Source: Clostridia bacterium
GTDB lineage: Bacteria > Bacillota > Clostridia > Oscillospirales > Acutalibacteraceae
Direction of reading: 5' to 3'
Length of the DNA: 64,000 nucleotides
NCBI GenBank assembly: GCA_017461235.1
Contig: JAFTYU010000007.1
Span: forward strand, 1 to 64,000
Shown one piece after another: positions 51,701 through 60,249 of the stretch; position 1 is the first letter of the stretch, and each line of letters begins with the position of its first letter. Under the pieces are notes generated by a model that was not told the origin of the DNA, did no database searches, and saw only the letters and a program-made list of their open reading frames with translations. A program made the position numbers and the translations under genes.

Positions 51701-53020
51701 TTAGTTATATTTCGGTAAATAATCACCGTGGGCAACAATAAGGTCATCAACCATCTTTTTAATGGTGTCAATATCAAGCTCACTACCTGTATGGGGATCA
51801 AGCATGGCTGCCTGATAAATGTGCTCGAGTTTTCTTGTTTTTGCAGCTTCTATTGTAAGAAGCTGAACGTTGATGTTAGTCATATTCATGGCCGCACACT
51901 GAACGGGTAAAGCACCTACGGAACAGGGATGAACACCATTGCCGTTAATAAGGCAGGGAACTTCAACACAAGCCTCTGCGGGAAGGTTTGAAATAAGATG
52001 GTTTGTGTTAAGAACGTTACCGCCTATCTGATAGGGTGTGCTTGTAACAATGGCTTCCATAATATGTGAAGCGTATTCGTTTGAACGATTATGCTCTTTA
52101 ACACCTTTTTCAAGCATTTCGGCGTAGTCTTTTTTCCATTTGTCAATCTGATTTATACAACGTCTGGGATATTCGTCAAGGGGAATATTGTATTTTTCAA
52201 TAAGCTCGGGATATTTGCTCTTGATATAGAACATATTGTATTCGGCGTTGTGCTCGCTGGATTCTGTGCAGTAGTAGCCGAAGTTTTTAATATATTCAAG
52301 ACGAACCTTATTAGTGAAATCGGGATCAGCGAGCTTTTCATCTATTTTTGATTTGATTTCGGGGTAAAGGTCAACGCCGTTTTTGTCCTTGATTTCAAGA
52401 AGCCACGCCATGTGGTTAATACCTGCGATGAGTTCTTTTCTGCCTTCAAGCTTATCCTGCATACCGAGCTGTTCAAAAAGATCAGATGAGCAAGTCTGAA
52501 CACTGTGGCAAAGACCGAGAGTTTTAACGCCTGTATATCTCTGCATATAGCCGGAAAGCATAGCCATAGGATTGGTATAATTAAGGAAAAGTGCATCGGG
52601 GCAGACTTCTTCCATATCGCGTGCGAAGTCTTCAAGGACAGGGATTGTACGCAGAGCACGCATAATTCCGCCAATGCCGAGAGTGTCGCCGATAGTCTGA
52701 CGAAGACCGTATTTTTTAGGAACTTCAAAGTCTATTATGGTGCAAGGGTCATAAAGACCGACCTGAATGGCGTCAACAACAAAGTCGGCACCGCGAAGAG
52801 CAGCTTTGCGGTTTTCAACACCGAGATAGCACTCAACCTTGCCGTAGCCACCTTTTGCTTGCCTGATAGCCTCTATGATTGTACGGCTTTCTTCAAGACG
52901 CTGGCCGTCAATGTCATAAAGAGCAAAAACGCTGTCGCGTAAAGCTTCGGTGCACATACAGTCGCCTATAACGTTACGTGCAAAAACAGTGCTTCCTGCA
53001 CCCATAAATGTTATTTTCAT
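51701..53020 (-). CDS. melA: Alpha-galactosidase, GH4 (MelA type)
   Basis: A 439-residue GH4 enzyme that uses NAD+ and a divalent metal to cleave alpha-galactosides through a redox mechanism. The N-terminal Rossmann motif is ITFMGAGSTVFARN, followed by LYDID. Diagnostic MelA segments are GLRQTIGDTLGIGGIMRALR, ALFLNYTNPMAM and GLCHSVQ, with the metal-binding Cys and His. It acts in the cytoplasm. It is the second alpha-galactosidase of the window and has an unrelated mechanism to the GH36 enzyme. The start ATG 53020 is behind AGGAAGGA, with its promoter at 53062-53090. Confidence 0.93.
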   Translation of the reverse strand: MKITFMGAGSTVFARNVIGDCMCTEALRDSVFALYDIDGQRLEESRTIIEAIRQAKGGYGKVECYLGVENRKAALRGADFVVDAIQVGLYDPCTIIDFEVPKKYGLRQTIGDTLGIGGIMRALRTIPVLEDFARDMEEVCPDALFLNYTNPMAMLSGYMQRYTGVKTLGLCHSVQTCSSDLFEQLGMQDKLEGRKELIAGINHMAWLLEIKDKNGVDLYPEIKSKIDEKLADPDFTNKVRLEYIKNFGYYCTESSEHNAEYNMFYIKSKYPELIEKYNIPLDEYPRRCINQIDKWKKDYAEMLEKGVKEHNRSNEYASHIMEAIVTSTPYQIGGNVLNTNHLISNLPAEACVEVPCLINGNGVHPCSVGALPVQCAAMNMTNINVQLLTIEAAKTRKLEHIYQAAMLDPHTGSELDIDTIKKMVDDLIVAHGDYLPKYN

Positions 53021-53061
53021 AAAAAATCAGTCCTTCCTGAATGGTTTTTCAGATTAATTTT

Positions 53062-53090
53062 ATGATAATTTATTTGAATCTTAATTGCAA
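53062..53090 (-). promoter_or_regulatory. Promoter of melA
   Basis: On the minus strand, TTGCAA (53085-53090), a 17-bp spacer and TATCAT (53062-53067). Confidence 0.6.
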
Positions 53091-53101
53091 TACGGACAAG
53101 T

Positions 53102-53134
53102 AAAAACACGGTACAAAAAATTCGCCGTGTTTTT
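53102..53134. promoter_or_regulatory. Inverted repeat between divergent promoters
   Basis: AAAAACACGG (53102-53111) pairs with CCGTGTTTTT (53125-53134). It lies between the melA promoter and the promoter of the transglutaminase-like gene, outside both transcripts, so an operator is more likely than a terminator. Confidence 0.5.
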
Positions 53135-53163
53135 GGTTATTTTAACTTATTCTTTCATTTTTG

Positions 53164-53192
53164 TTGTTTTATTTTGTTTAATGTGTTAGAAT
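53164..53192 (+). promoter_or_regulatory. Promoter of the transglutaminase-like gene
   Basis: TTGTTT (53164-53169), a 17-bp spacer and TAGAAT (53187-53192). Confidence 0.5.
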
Positions 53193-53218
53193 TGAAGCAA
53201 ATTTATAGGAGTGTTTTT

Positions 53219-54445
53219 ATGAAAGGAAAAAAGAAGCTGTTTATAGTTATCCCGTTGATTGTTACGATTATTTTTACGGCTTTGTGTTCATACGGATTAA
53301 TGTTGTTTCATAAGGAAAGAGAAAAACAGATAGCTCAATGGAATGATACGGTATGGTTCACTTTTTCGGATACGATTGAATACGGTGAAGGTTCCGTAAC
53401 TCTCAGCTCACGTGAGATGGCAAAATACAAATCCACGGAAGATGTTTATAACAGTTACGTGTACTATAACACCCTGAAAAAGGAAGAAAAAATCATTTAT
53501 AAGGCTATGCAATACGCCTATGACAATAACTATGTTTATTTTCATGTAGAGCAAAAAGCATTACCCGAAAGCGAGTATTCGCTGATGGATATACTGACAT
53601 TTTTATCCCTTGATTCGCCGGTGATTCAACAGAATTTGGACGCGGAGTGGTATGACCACGAGCTTACGACAAGTAACGTAATTTTAGGAAAAGTCGTGGA
53701 GCGCAAGCTGGAAGGAGATACGATTTTTGTTGACAATTTTTCCGAAGAACGAACGGCAGAAGCAGATAAAGCGGTGGAGAAGATAAAAAAATGGGATTTG
53801 GAAATCCCCGAAGATGCCGACGACACCGAAAAAGCCAGAGCCTTTTACCGATACATAGATGAAAATATTGAATATTCATCTGCAAAAGTGGAAAAAGGCG
53901 TTGATTATTTATGTCTGGCAGTAACATCGGGTAAAACCAACTGTGACGGTTTTGCAAACACCTTTTCATTGCTCTGCAATATGAACGGAATAAAATGTTT
54001 TGAAAAGCTTTCTGAACCGGGGGAAGAAGATGAGGAAGGCCACACCTGGAATACGGTTATGCTTTCCGGTGAATGGTATAATGTGGATTGTACTCCTGCA
54101 CAGAATATAGAGTCAAAGGATGGCGTGCGTGAGCTTTTAAGATTCGGTTATTCTGACGAATTTCAGCTTGACATTGCCGATTATGAAGGCGTGTTCCCCG
54201 AATGTAATCAAAATATTAATCCCGTTGCCTGTCATCTTGATGCCTGTTCTTCCGACAATGCGCTGTCTGAAATAACAGATGCATACAGAGAAAGCGAAAA
54301 TGATTGGATAATAATTGCTTTTGATGTTTTTGATGAAGAAGAATGTGATTTGTTTCAGAATGTTGCAAACAGGCTTTATCTCGATATAGATATAATAACG
54401 ATCAGCGGTGATGAAATAACATTATGCTATTTAACAAAGAAATGA
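53219..54445 (+). CDS. Membrane-anchored transglutaminase-like protein
   Basis: A 408-residue protein with an N-terminal membrane helix (FIVIPLIVTIIFTALCSYGLMLF, about 7-29). A charged extracellular linker precedes a transglutaminase/protease-like domain near residues 205-310. The Cys-His-Asp triad is visible as TNCDGFANTFSLL, GHTWNTV and YNVDCTP. Such domains in Firmicutes are usually cysteine proteases or cross-linkers at the cell surface. The C-terminal 80 residues or so are not recognised. The start ATG 53219 is behind TAGGAGTG. It diverges from melA and shares no obvious job with it. Confidence 0.8.
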   Translation: MKGKKKLFIVIPLIVTIIFTALCSYGLMLFHKEREKQIAQWNDTVWFTFSDTIEYGEGSVTLSSREMAKYKSTEDVYNSYVYYNTLKKEEKIIYKAMQYAYDNNYVYFHVEQKALPESEYSLMDILTFLSLDSPVIQQNLDAEWYDHELTTSNVILGKVVERKLEGDTIFVDNFSEERTAEADKAVEKIKKWDLEIPEDADDTEKARAFYRYIDENIEYSSAKVEKGVDYLCLAVTSGKTNCDGFANTFSLLCNMNGIKCFEKLSEPGEEDEEGHTWNTVMLSGEWYNVDCTPAQNIESKDGVRELLRFGYSDEFQLDIADYEGVFPECNQNINPVACHLDACSSDNALSEITDAYRESENDWIIIAFDVFDEEECDLFQNVANRLYLDIDIITISGDEITLCYLTKK

Positions 54446-54457
54446 GTTAAAAAAGAG

Positions 54458-54486
54458 TTGAATATTTATACATTATATGGTATTAT
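54458..54486 (+). promoter_or_regulatory. Promoter of putP
   Basis: TTGAAT (54458-54463), a 17-bp spacer and TATTAT (54481-54486). Confidence 0.6.
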
Positions 54487-54519
54487 TAATAATTATTAAT
54501 TGATACAGGAGTGAAATTT

Positions 54520-56187
54520 ATGGATGGAAATATGATAAAATCATTCCTTTCAGGTGATGGCGCAAAAACATTGCAGATTCTTATCGCAATGATAGTCTAT
54601 ATGGCAGCCGTTGTTGTGATTGGTCTGGTTTTTGCAAAAAGAGCTAACAAAAGCTCTGAAAACTATTTTCTCGGCGGACGTTCTTTAGGACCCTGGGTTA
54701 CAGCTATGAGTGCCGAAGCTTCGGATATGAGCGGATGGCTTCTTATGGGTCTTCCGGGCGTTGCTTATTGGTGCGGCCTTGCAGACGCTTCATGGACTGC
54801 AATCGGACTTGCTATCGGTACATACTTTAACTGGCTTATTGTTTCAAAGAGACTCAGAAGATACAGTATCAGAGCAAATAACTCAATTACATTGCCCGAG
54901 TTTTTCTCTAATCGTTTCCGTGAGAAAAAGAAAGTTATTGTTTCAATAGCAGCTCTTTTCATTCTCATTTTCTTTACTGTTTATGCTTCAAGCTGTTTTG
55001 TTACTTGCGGTAAGCTTTTCTCAACACTTTTTGATATGCCCTATATCCCAATGATGTTGGTAGGTGCAGTATTTGTTCTTGTTTATACAATTCTCGGTGG
55101 TTTCCTTGCGGAAAGTGCATCCGACTTTATGCAGGGTATCGTTATGTTCGTAGCCCTTACGGTTGTTGTGGTTATGGGTATTGTTAAAGCAGGTGGCTTC
55201 AGCGAAGTTTTCGAAAATGTAAAAGAAATCCCCGGTTTTCTCGAGTTCTTTAACATCGCAGAGCCCTTGAACTCTATGGGGCAGGCGATTTCAAGTGTTA
55301 CAGAAGAGCAGTTGGCTCTTGATCCCACTCTTAAAACTCAGCACGTATTAAACGGTGTTCCGTCTTTCGGCGCATCATCCGAATATGGTGTTCTCAGAAT
55401 CTGTTCAATGCTTGCATGGGGTCTCGGCTACTTCGGTATGCCTCAGGTTCTTCTCCGCTTTATGGCTATCCGTAAAGAAAAAGAACTTAAATCCTCCAGA
55501 AGAATCGCTATGGTATGGGTTGTTATTTCCCTTGCTGTTGCAGTATTCATAGGTGTTGTGGGCAGAAGCTTGTTCCCCACTGCACACCTTACTTCAGGCG
55601 GCGCAGAAAACATCTTTATCACTCTTACAACCACATTCCTTTCATCAGGCTTCCTTCCTATCCTTGCAGGCTTCATAATGGCAGGTATTCTTGCGGCAAC
55701 AATCAGTTCTTCGGATTCATATCTTCTTATTGCCGCATCTGCATTTGCTAAAAATATCTATCAGGGTATATTCAAAAAGGGTGCAACTGACAAACAGGTT
55801 ATGAGAATGTCAAGAATTACACTCCTTGTTATTGCGATTATCGCAGCAGTAATTGCTCTTGATGAAAACAGCGTAATCTTCGGTATCGTTTCCTTTGCAT
55901 GGGCCGGCTTCGGTGCAACCTTCGGACCCCTTATGTTGTTCTCTCTTTTCTGGAAACGTATTAACAGAGCAGGTGCTATTGCCGGTATGGTCGGTGGTGC
56001 CGGTATGGTATTCCTTTGGAAGCTTGTTATCAGCAAGCTCGGCGGTGCTTTCGGAATCTACGAGCTCCTTCCTGCGTTTATCTTCTCTGCAATCTGTATA
56101 GTTGTGGTATCCCTTATTACCGCACCACCTTCAAAAGAAATTCTTGATGATTTTGAAGCAGTTAAAAACGGTAAAGCTGAAGACTAA
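54520..56187 (+). CDS. putP: Sodium/proline symporter
   Basis: A roughly 555-residue transporter of the SSS family with about 13 membrane helices. The conserved opening is FFLGGRSLG-like (YFLGGRSLGPWVTAMSAEASDMSGW, given here for residues near 50-74), followed by GLADASWTAIG. LLRFMAIRKEKELKSSRRIA in the middle and the AATISSSDSYLLIAASAFAKN sodium-site helix further on are diagnostic for PutP. It imports L-proline with Na+. The start is ATG 54520, behind AGGAGTG, and a GTG at 54511 is in frame. It has its own promoter and terminator. Confidence 0.9.
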   Translation: MDGNMIKSFLSGDGAKTLQILIAMIVYMAAVVVIGLVFAKRANKSSENYFLGGRSLGPWVTAMSAEASDMSGWLLMGLPGVAYWCGLADASWTAIGLAIGTYFNWLIVSKRLRRYSIRANNSITLPEFFSNRFREKKKVIVSIAALFILIFFTVYASSCFVTCGKLFSTLFDMPYIPMMLVGAVFVLVYTILGGFLAESASDFMQGIVMFVALTVVVVMGIVKAGGFSEVFENVKEIPGFLEFFNIAEPLNSMGQAISSVTEEQLALDPTLKTQHVLNGVPSFGASSEYGVLRICSMLAWGLGYFGMPQVLLRFMAIRKEKELKSSRRIAMVWVVISLAVAVFIGVVGRSLFPTAHLTSGGAENIFITLTTTFLSSGFLPILAGFIMAGILAATISSSDSYLLIAASAFAKNIYQGIFKKGATDKQVMRMSRITLLVIAIIAAVIALDENSVIFGIVSFAWAGFGATFGPLMLFSLFWKRINRAGAIAGMVGGAGMVFLWKLVISKLGGAFGIYELLPAFIFSAICIVVVSLITAPPSKEILDDFEAVKNGKAED

Positions 56188-56194
56188 GATTTTT

Positions 56195-56228
56195 ACGGTA
56201 TGCTCTGACTATGAGCATACCGTTTTTC
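56195..56228 (+). terminator. Terminator of putP
   Basis: A perfect 11-bp stem ACGGTATGCTC / GAGCATACCGT (56195-56205 with 56213-56223) followed by TTTTTC. Confidence 0.88.
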
Positions 56229-56237
56229 TTTTTATGA

Positions 56238-56266
56238 TTGACACAAATTATAGTAAATGGTATGCT
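56238..56266 (+). promoter_or_regulatory. Promoter of the SGNH-GH127 operon
   Basis: TTGACA (56238-56243), a 17-bp spacer and TATGCT (56261-56266). Confidence 0.7.
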
Positions 56267-56295
56267 TTCAGTATCAATTAAAAAAGGTGATGCCT

Positions 56296-56952
56296 ATGTT
56301 GAAACTAAAAGAAAATGACGTTGTGCTTTTTCAGGGGGACTCCATAACCGACGGCAATCGCGGTAGAAATTCTGACCTTAACCACGTGCACGGTCATGGA
56401 TATCAATATATACTTGCATCTGAGTTTTATGCGGATAACCTTGATAAAAATATTACCGTCTTTAACAGAGGTAACAGTGGCGACAGGGTGGCAAGTCTTT
56501 ACGGAAGATGGAAGGAAGACTGCCTTAATCTGAACCCTACAATTCTCAGTATTCTTATTGGAATAAACGATATAATTTTTAATTGGGAGCATAAATCCGG
56601 CTCCGACCCCCAACGGTATGAGAAAATTTATCGTTATCTTCTTGATGAAGTGAAAGAGAAAAATCCGGATACACTTATTGTTATTATGGAGCCGTTTTTC
56701 GGTAGTAAAAAAGAGCCTGAGCTCAATGTGTTTTTTAAAGAGCGCATCGGCGCTTATGCTACGGCAGCCCGTAAAGTTGCCGAAGATTACGGTGCGATAT
56801 TTGTTCCATTGCAGGATTTGTTTGACGAATACGGAAAGAAAACGGATATGTTTAACCTTCTTTGGGATGGTGTTCATCCTACAACCTGCGGACATCAGCT
56901 GATTGCAAGACGTTGGAAAGAATGTGTAGAACCCGAACTTCTTAAAAGGTGA
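56296..56952 (+). CDS. SGNH/GDSL hydrolase, probable carbohydrate esterase
   Basis: A 218-residue SGNH hydrolase. Block I is FQGDSITDG with the nucleophilic Ser, block II is NRGNSGDRV with Gly, block III is LIGINDI with Asn, and block V is DGVHPT with the catalytic Asp and His. No signal peptide is present, so it works inside the cell. Similar enzymes remove acetyl groups from xylan or rhamnogalacturonan oligosaccharides. The coupled GH127 gene (4-bp overlap) supports a sugar-deacetylation role, though the substrate is inferred. The start is ATG 56296, six bases after AGGTG. ATG 56290 touches the site. Confidence 0.85.
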   Translation: MLKLKENDVVLFQGDSITDGNRGRNSDLNHVHGHGYQYILASEFYADNLDKNITVFNRGNSGDRVASLYGRWKEDCLNLNPTILSILIGINDIIFNWEHKSGSDPQRYEKIYRYLLDEVKEKNPDTLIVIMEPFFGSKKEPELNVFFKERIGAYATAARKVAEDYGAIFVPLQDLFDEYGKKTDMFNLLWDGVHPTTCGHQLIARRWKECVEPELLKR

Positions 56953-56957
56953 TTATT

Positions 56958-58769
56958 ATGAAAGACATCAGTTATAAAAATATTAAAATCAAAGACGGCT
57001 TCTGGAAAATTAAACAGGATATGGTGAGCGATATTACGCTCAAATCAGTCTATGACAGATTCAATGAAACTCATCGTTTTGACGCTCTCAATTGTACCTG
57101 GAAAGAAGGCGAACCCCATATGCCTCACGTTTTCTGGGATTCGGACATTGCCAAATGGATTGAAAGCGTTGGTTACACTTTAAGCTTTTATGACAAACCC
57201 GAACTTGAAAGAATTGTTGATGAGTCCGTTGAGAGAATTATTAAAAACAGAGATGAAAACGGCTATTTTAACAGTCATTTTCTTGTGACGGGAGAGCGTT
57301 TTACCGAGAGAAATGAGCACGAGCTGTATTGCGCAGGTCATCTTATGGAGGCGGCTGTTGCCTACTATGAGTCAACAGGCAAAAAGACTCTGCTCGATGC
57401 TATGTGCAAATATGCAGATTACATTGAAAAGGTTTTTGTTAAGGAGCAGTCGGCTGCTTTCGTAACACCGGGTCATCCCGAAATTGAGCTCGCCCTTGTT
57501 AAGCTTTATGAAATCACAGGTGAAAAGCGTTATCTTGAATTATCAAAATTCTTTATAGATAACCACGGAGCAAACGGCAAGGATAAAGAGTTATACCGCG
57601 GTTGTCATCTCCTTTATAATCAGGATGAAAAGCCCGTAAGGGAGTGCGATACCGCAGACGGTCATTGTGTAAGGGCATTGTACCTTTTCTGTGCTATGGC
57701 GGATATTGCATATTTATATAATGATAATGAGCTTTTTGAAGCCGCCGAGCGTTGTTTTGATAATATTGTCGGAAAGCGTATGTACATAACAGGTGCAACG
57801 GGCAGTACTTGTCACGGTGAATCATTTACCATAGATTACGATTTGCCTAACAGAGATGCTTATGCTGAAACTTGTGCATCAATAGCCCTTGGTTTTTTCG
57901 CAAAGCGTATGCCGAAGCTCAATATGGACTCAAAATACGCTGATACGGTTGAAAGAGTTATGTATAACGGTATTTTGTCGGGTATATCTATGGATGGCAA
58001 GGGATTTTTCTACGAAAATCCCCTTGAAATCGATACGGATTTCAATGATGTGAACCGTTGTACAGAAGGCGGCAAACGATTCCCCATAACGCAACGCAAA
58101 GAAGTTTTTGACTGTTCTTGTTGTCCGCCTAATGTTACGCGATTTATTGCGTCAATCGGTGGTTATATGTATTCATATAACGATGATACGTTGTTTATCC
58201 ATCAATATATAGCATCTGAAGCACTTTCGGAAGATATAAAAATTACTCAGCAAACACAGTATCCGTCAGAAGGTGAAGTGAAAATCACTCTTGAGAATAA
58301 CAGTAAAAAATATATCGCATTGAGAATCCCGGCTTGGTGTAAGGAATTTTCTGTAAATAAGGAATATACCGTCAAAAAAGGCTATGCATATATTATGGCT
58401 TCGGAAAATGATGAAATTTCAATCTCGTTTCATATGCCTGTACGATTCATATCCGCAAACAAAAGAGTTCACGATAATGCAGGCAGAGTGGCAGTAATGC
58501 GCGGTCCCGTGGTATATTGTCTTGAGAGTATTGATAACGGCAAGGACCTTCAAGCATTAAGGGTGAATATCAAGGGTGAGACAAAACTTTCCGATTCGGA
58601 ATTTTTAGTCCCTGATATAGTAGCTCAGGGCTGTAAGGAGAGCGAAAACGAAGCCTTGTATTTTGATGCAAACGATGATTATATTGAAGCTCAGCTTCAC
58701 TTTATACCATATTACGCCTACGCAAACCGTGGTGAAACGGATATGCTGGTTTGGGTTTTAAAAAAGTGA
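56958..58769 (+). CDS. Beta-L-arabinofuranosidase, GH127
   Basis: A 603-residue enzyme of the HypBA1 family, releasing beta-L-arabinofuranose from plant glycoprotein or pectin-derived glycans. The zinc site is clear: Glu and Cys in DAYAETCASIALGFF, and the paired Cys in FDCSCCPPNVTRFIASIGGYM. An N-terminal (alpha/alpha)6 barrel with EHELYCAGHLMEAAVAYY is followed by beta-sandwich domains (YIALRIPAWC). No signal peptide is seen. The start is ATG 56958, after AAAAGGTG. An upstream in-frame GTG at 56949 overlaps the esterase end. Confidence 0.92.
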   Translation: MKDISYKNIKIKDGFWKIKQDMVSDITLKSVYDRFNETHRFDALNCTWKEGEPHMPHVFWDSDIAKWIESVGYTLSFYDKPELERIVDESVERIIKNRDENGYFNSHFLVTGERFTERNEHELYCAGHLMEAAVAYYESTGKKTLLDAMCKYADYIEKVFVKEQSAAFVTPGHPEIELALVKLYEITGEKRYLELSKFFIDNHGANGKDKELYRGCHLLYNQDEKPVRECDTADGHCVRALYLFCAMADIAYLYNDNELFEAAERCFDNIVGKRMYITGATGSTCHGESFTIDYDLPNRDAYAETCASIALGFFAKRMPKLNMDSKYADTVERVMYNGILSGISMDGKGFFYENPLEIDTDFNDVNRCTEGGKRFPITQRKEVFDCSCCPPNVTRFIASIGGYMYSYNDDTLFIHQYIASEALSEDIKITQQTQYPSEGEVKITLENNSKKYIALRIPAWCKEFSVNKEYTVKKGYAYIMASENDEISISFHMPVRFISANKRVHDNAGRVAVMRGPVVYCLESIDNGKDLQALRVNIKGETKLSDSEFLVPDIVAQGCKESENEALYFDANDDYIEAQLHFIPYYAYANRGETDMLVWVLKK

Positions 58770-58782
58770 ATTAAATAAGGAG

Positions 58783-58806
58783 CTGTAAAACTTTCGTTTT
58801 TTACAG
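58783..58806 (+). terminator. Terminator-like hairpin after GH127
   Basis: CTGTAAAA / TTTTACAG with a CTTTCG-type loop, a shorter member of the repeated CTGTAAAAA family. It runs directly into element copy 3. Confidence 0.6.
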
Positions 58807-58808
58807 TT

Positions 58809-58893
58809 AAAGGGGTTCTTGCAGGTATCATCCTGCAGGAACCCCTTTTGAGTTTTATTATTTTATGCGGTCTGAGCTTTTTTATATCCCTTA
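58809..58893. repeat. Conserved intergenic structured element, copy 3
   Basis: The hairpin AAAGGGGTTCTTGCAGG / CCTGCAGGAACCCCTTT (58809-58848) is followed by the conserved tail TTTTATGCGGTCTGAGC and a TTTTTTATATCCC end. It lies between convergent genes and ends next to the stop codon of the gene at 58898. It has the most perfect stem of the three copies. Confidence 0.7.
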
Positions 58894-58897
58894 TATG

Positions 58898-59677
58898 TTA
58901 TTTAATCACAGCTGTCTCTGTTTTATAGTCCACTTTTACGATGTAGTTAAAACCGAGATTTTTCAACGCCCCCTGTAAAGTATAGTTATCTACAATAAAG
59001 TCATCACCGTATGTTCTGTACATCGGAATATCCGCTACTGCTGCAGTACCGGGTGCATAAAGGGGAGTGAGGAGATTAACTGAACTGTTTTCTTCTTCGA
59101 GAATACATTTTTCTGCGTCCAGGTAGTAGTTTTTGCCGTTCAGTGTGATAATTGCTTCAGTTTCGTTCTGCCATTCGGTAGTTGCACCAAACTCTTCCAG
59201 AATTGCCGTAAGTGGCAGCTCAGCATAATTTTTAATTTCACAAAATTTAACATAGTTTTCGGGAGCAATATCTTTGCCGTTTACAATAAGAACCTGATGA
59301 TAGTGAACCTGAGTTTCAATCGTGGGTACGGAGTAGGCTACACCGTTTGTGGTTTCTTCTGTTGACTGTGTTTGAGAATTGAGTAGCTCTGATAAATCTA
59401 CGTTGGGTTCAGATACATCTATGGAAGCAGTTTCGTTTGCATAGTTGTTTGAAAGATTAACGTTAGTGGTATTAATAGGTATGTTGCTGAGACCTATGCC
59501 TGCCGATACGCTTAAAACTACAATGAGACCGCATAACATGGCAGTTGAAACAGTCAGGCGTTTGGCTTTTGTTGTTCCTTTCGCTGAACAGTCAGCAACC
59601 TTGGCTTCCAGACGTGTTTTAAAATGTGTGTCGGGTTTTATGTGCTTCAAGGTGTTTTTAATGTCATTTTTATTCAT
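58898..59677 (-). CDS. Candidate anti-sigma factor with copper-amine-oxidase-like stalk domain
   Basis: A 259-residue single-pass membrane protein. A short cytoplasmic N-terminal region (about 1-40) is followed by a membrane helix (VSTAMLCGLIVVLSVSAGIGL) and a Ser/Thr/Asn-rich linker. The outer part resembles the copper amine oxidase N-terminal or stalk domain (VLIVNGKDIAPENYVKF, ELPLTAILEEFGATTEW, AIITLNGKNYYLD). The start overlaps the end of the sigma factor gene by 8 bp. That gene order and topology fit an anti-sigma factor, but no ZAS-type zinc motif is visible, so the role is inferred. Confidence 0.7.
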   Translation of the reverse strand: MNKNDIKNTLKHIKPDTHFKTRLEAKVADCSAKGTTKAKRLTVSTAMLCGLIVVLSVSAGIGLSNIPINTTNVNLSNNYANETASIDVSEPNVDLSELLNSQTQSTEETTNGVAYSVPTIETQVHYHQVLIVNGKDIAPENYVKFCEIKNYAELPLTAILEEFGATTEWQNETEAIITLNGKNYYLDAEKCILEEENSSVNLLTPLYAPGTAAVADIPMYRTYGDDFIVDNYTLQGALKNLGFNYIVKVDYKTETAVIK

Positions 59678-60152
59678 TTTTATAATCCTCCAACTGTATT
59701 TTTAATAATTCTCTGCTACGCTTCAATCGCATCTTAACTGCCGATTTACTTATTTTCAGTGTTTTAGCGATTTCGCTTACAGAGTAATCATTGTAATAAT
59801 GAAGAATTACGGCGGTTTTGTATTTAGGCGGAAGAGCAAGTATGCGATTTATAATATCAATATGCAAATCCTTGCTGTTTTCGTCAATTGAAAGCTGTAT
59901 GTCATCAATGTCCACGTTTTTTCTTGTTGTTGATTTTAAAAGATTTATACATTTATTCTGTGTAGTCCGTATCAGCCATGCCTTTTCGTGTTCATCGCTT
60001 TTATGTCCTGATGTGTTATACAGAAATGCAACAAAAACATCCTGAAGAACATCTTCAGTATCATATGTATTGCCGAGATACACAAAAGCGATTCTATATA
60101 ACATCTCGCCGTATTTGTCATATATAGTGTTAAAATCTTTGTTTTGTTCCAT
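59670..60152 (-). CDS. ECF-type RNA polymerase sigma factor
   Basis: A 160-residue sigma-70 family factor with only regions 2 and 4. Region 2 is YGEMLYRIAFVYLGN, then TYDTEDVLQDVFVAFL and EKAWLIRTTQNKCINLL. Region 4 is LPPKYKTAVILHYYNDYSVSEIA with the helix-turn-helix LKISKSAVKMRLKRSR. It is cotranscribed with the downstream membrane protein, which probably controls it. The target promoters are unknown. The start ATG 60152 is behind AAAGGAG. Confidence 0.92.
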   Translation of the reverse strand: MEQNKDFNTIYDKYGEMLYRIAFVYLGNTYDTEDVLQDVFVAFLYNTSGHKSDEHEKAWLIRTTQNKCINLLKSTTRKNVDIDDIQLSIDENSKDLHIDIINRILALPPKYKTAVILHYYNDYSVSEIAKTLKISKSAVKMRLKRSRELLKIQLEDYKNE

Positions 60153-60213
60153 AGCGTGCTCCTTTCACTTATAAAACAAACGGGCAAGGTGTTTGGTCAC
60201 AAAATATTATACT

Positions 60214-60249
60214 AAAACCTTCGGCTTTGTTAAAGCCGAAGGTTTTAAG
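60214..60249 (-). terminator. Terminator between the FAD/Rieske gene and the sigma operon
   Basis: A perfect 15-bp stem AAAACCTTCGGCTTT / AAAGCCGAAGGTTTT (60214-60228 with 60232-60246), directly after the stop of the upstream minus-strand gene. Possible promoter boxes TTTAAC-17-TATAAT for the sigma gene overlap its 3' arm. Confidence 0.75.
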
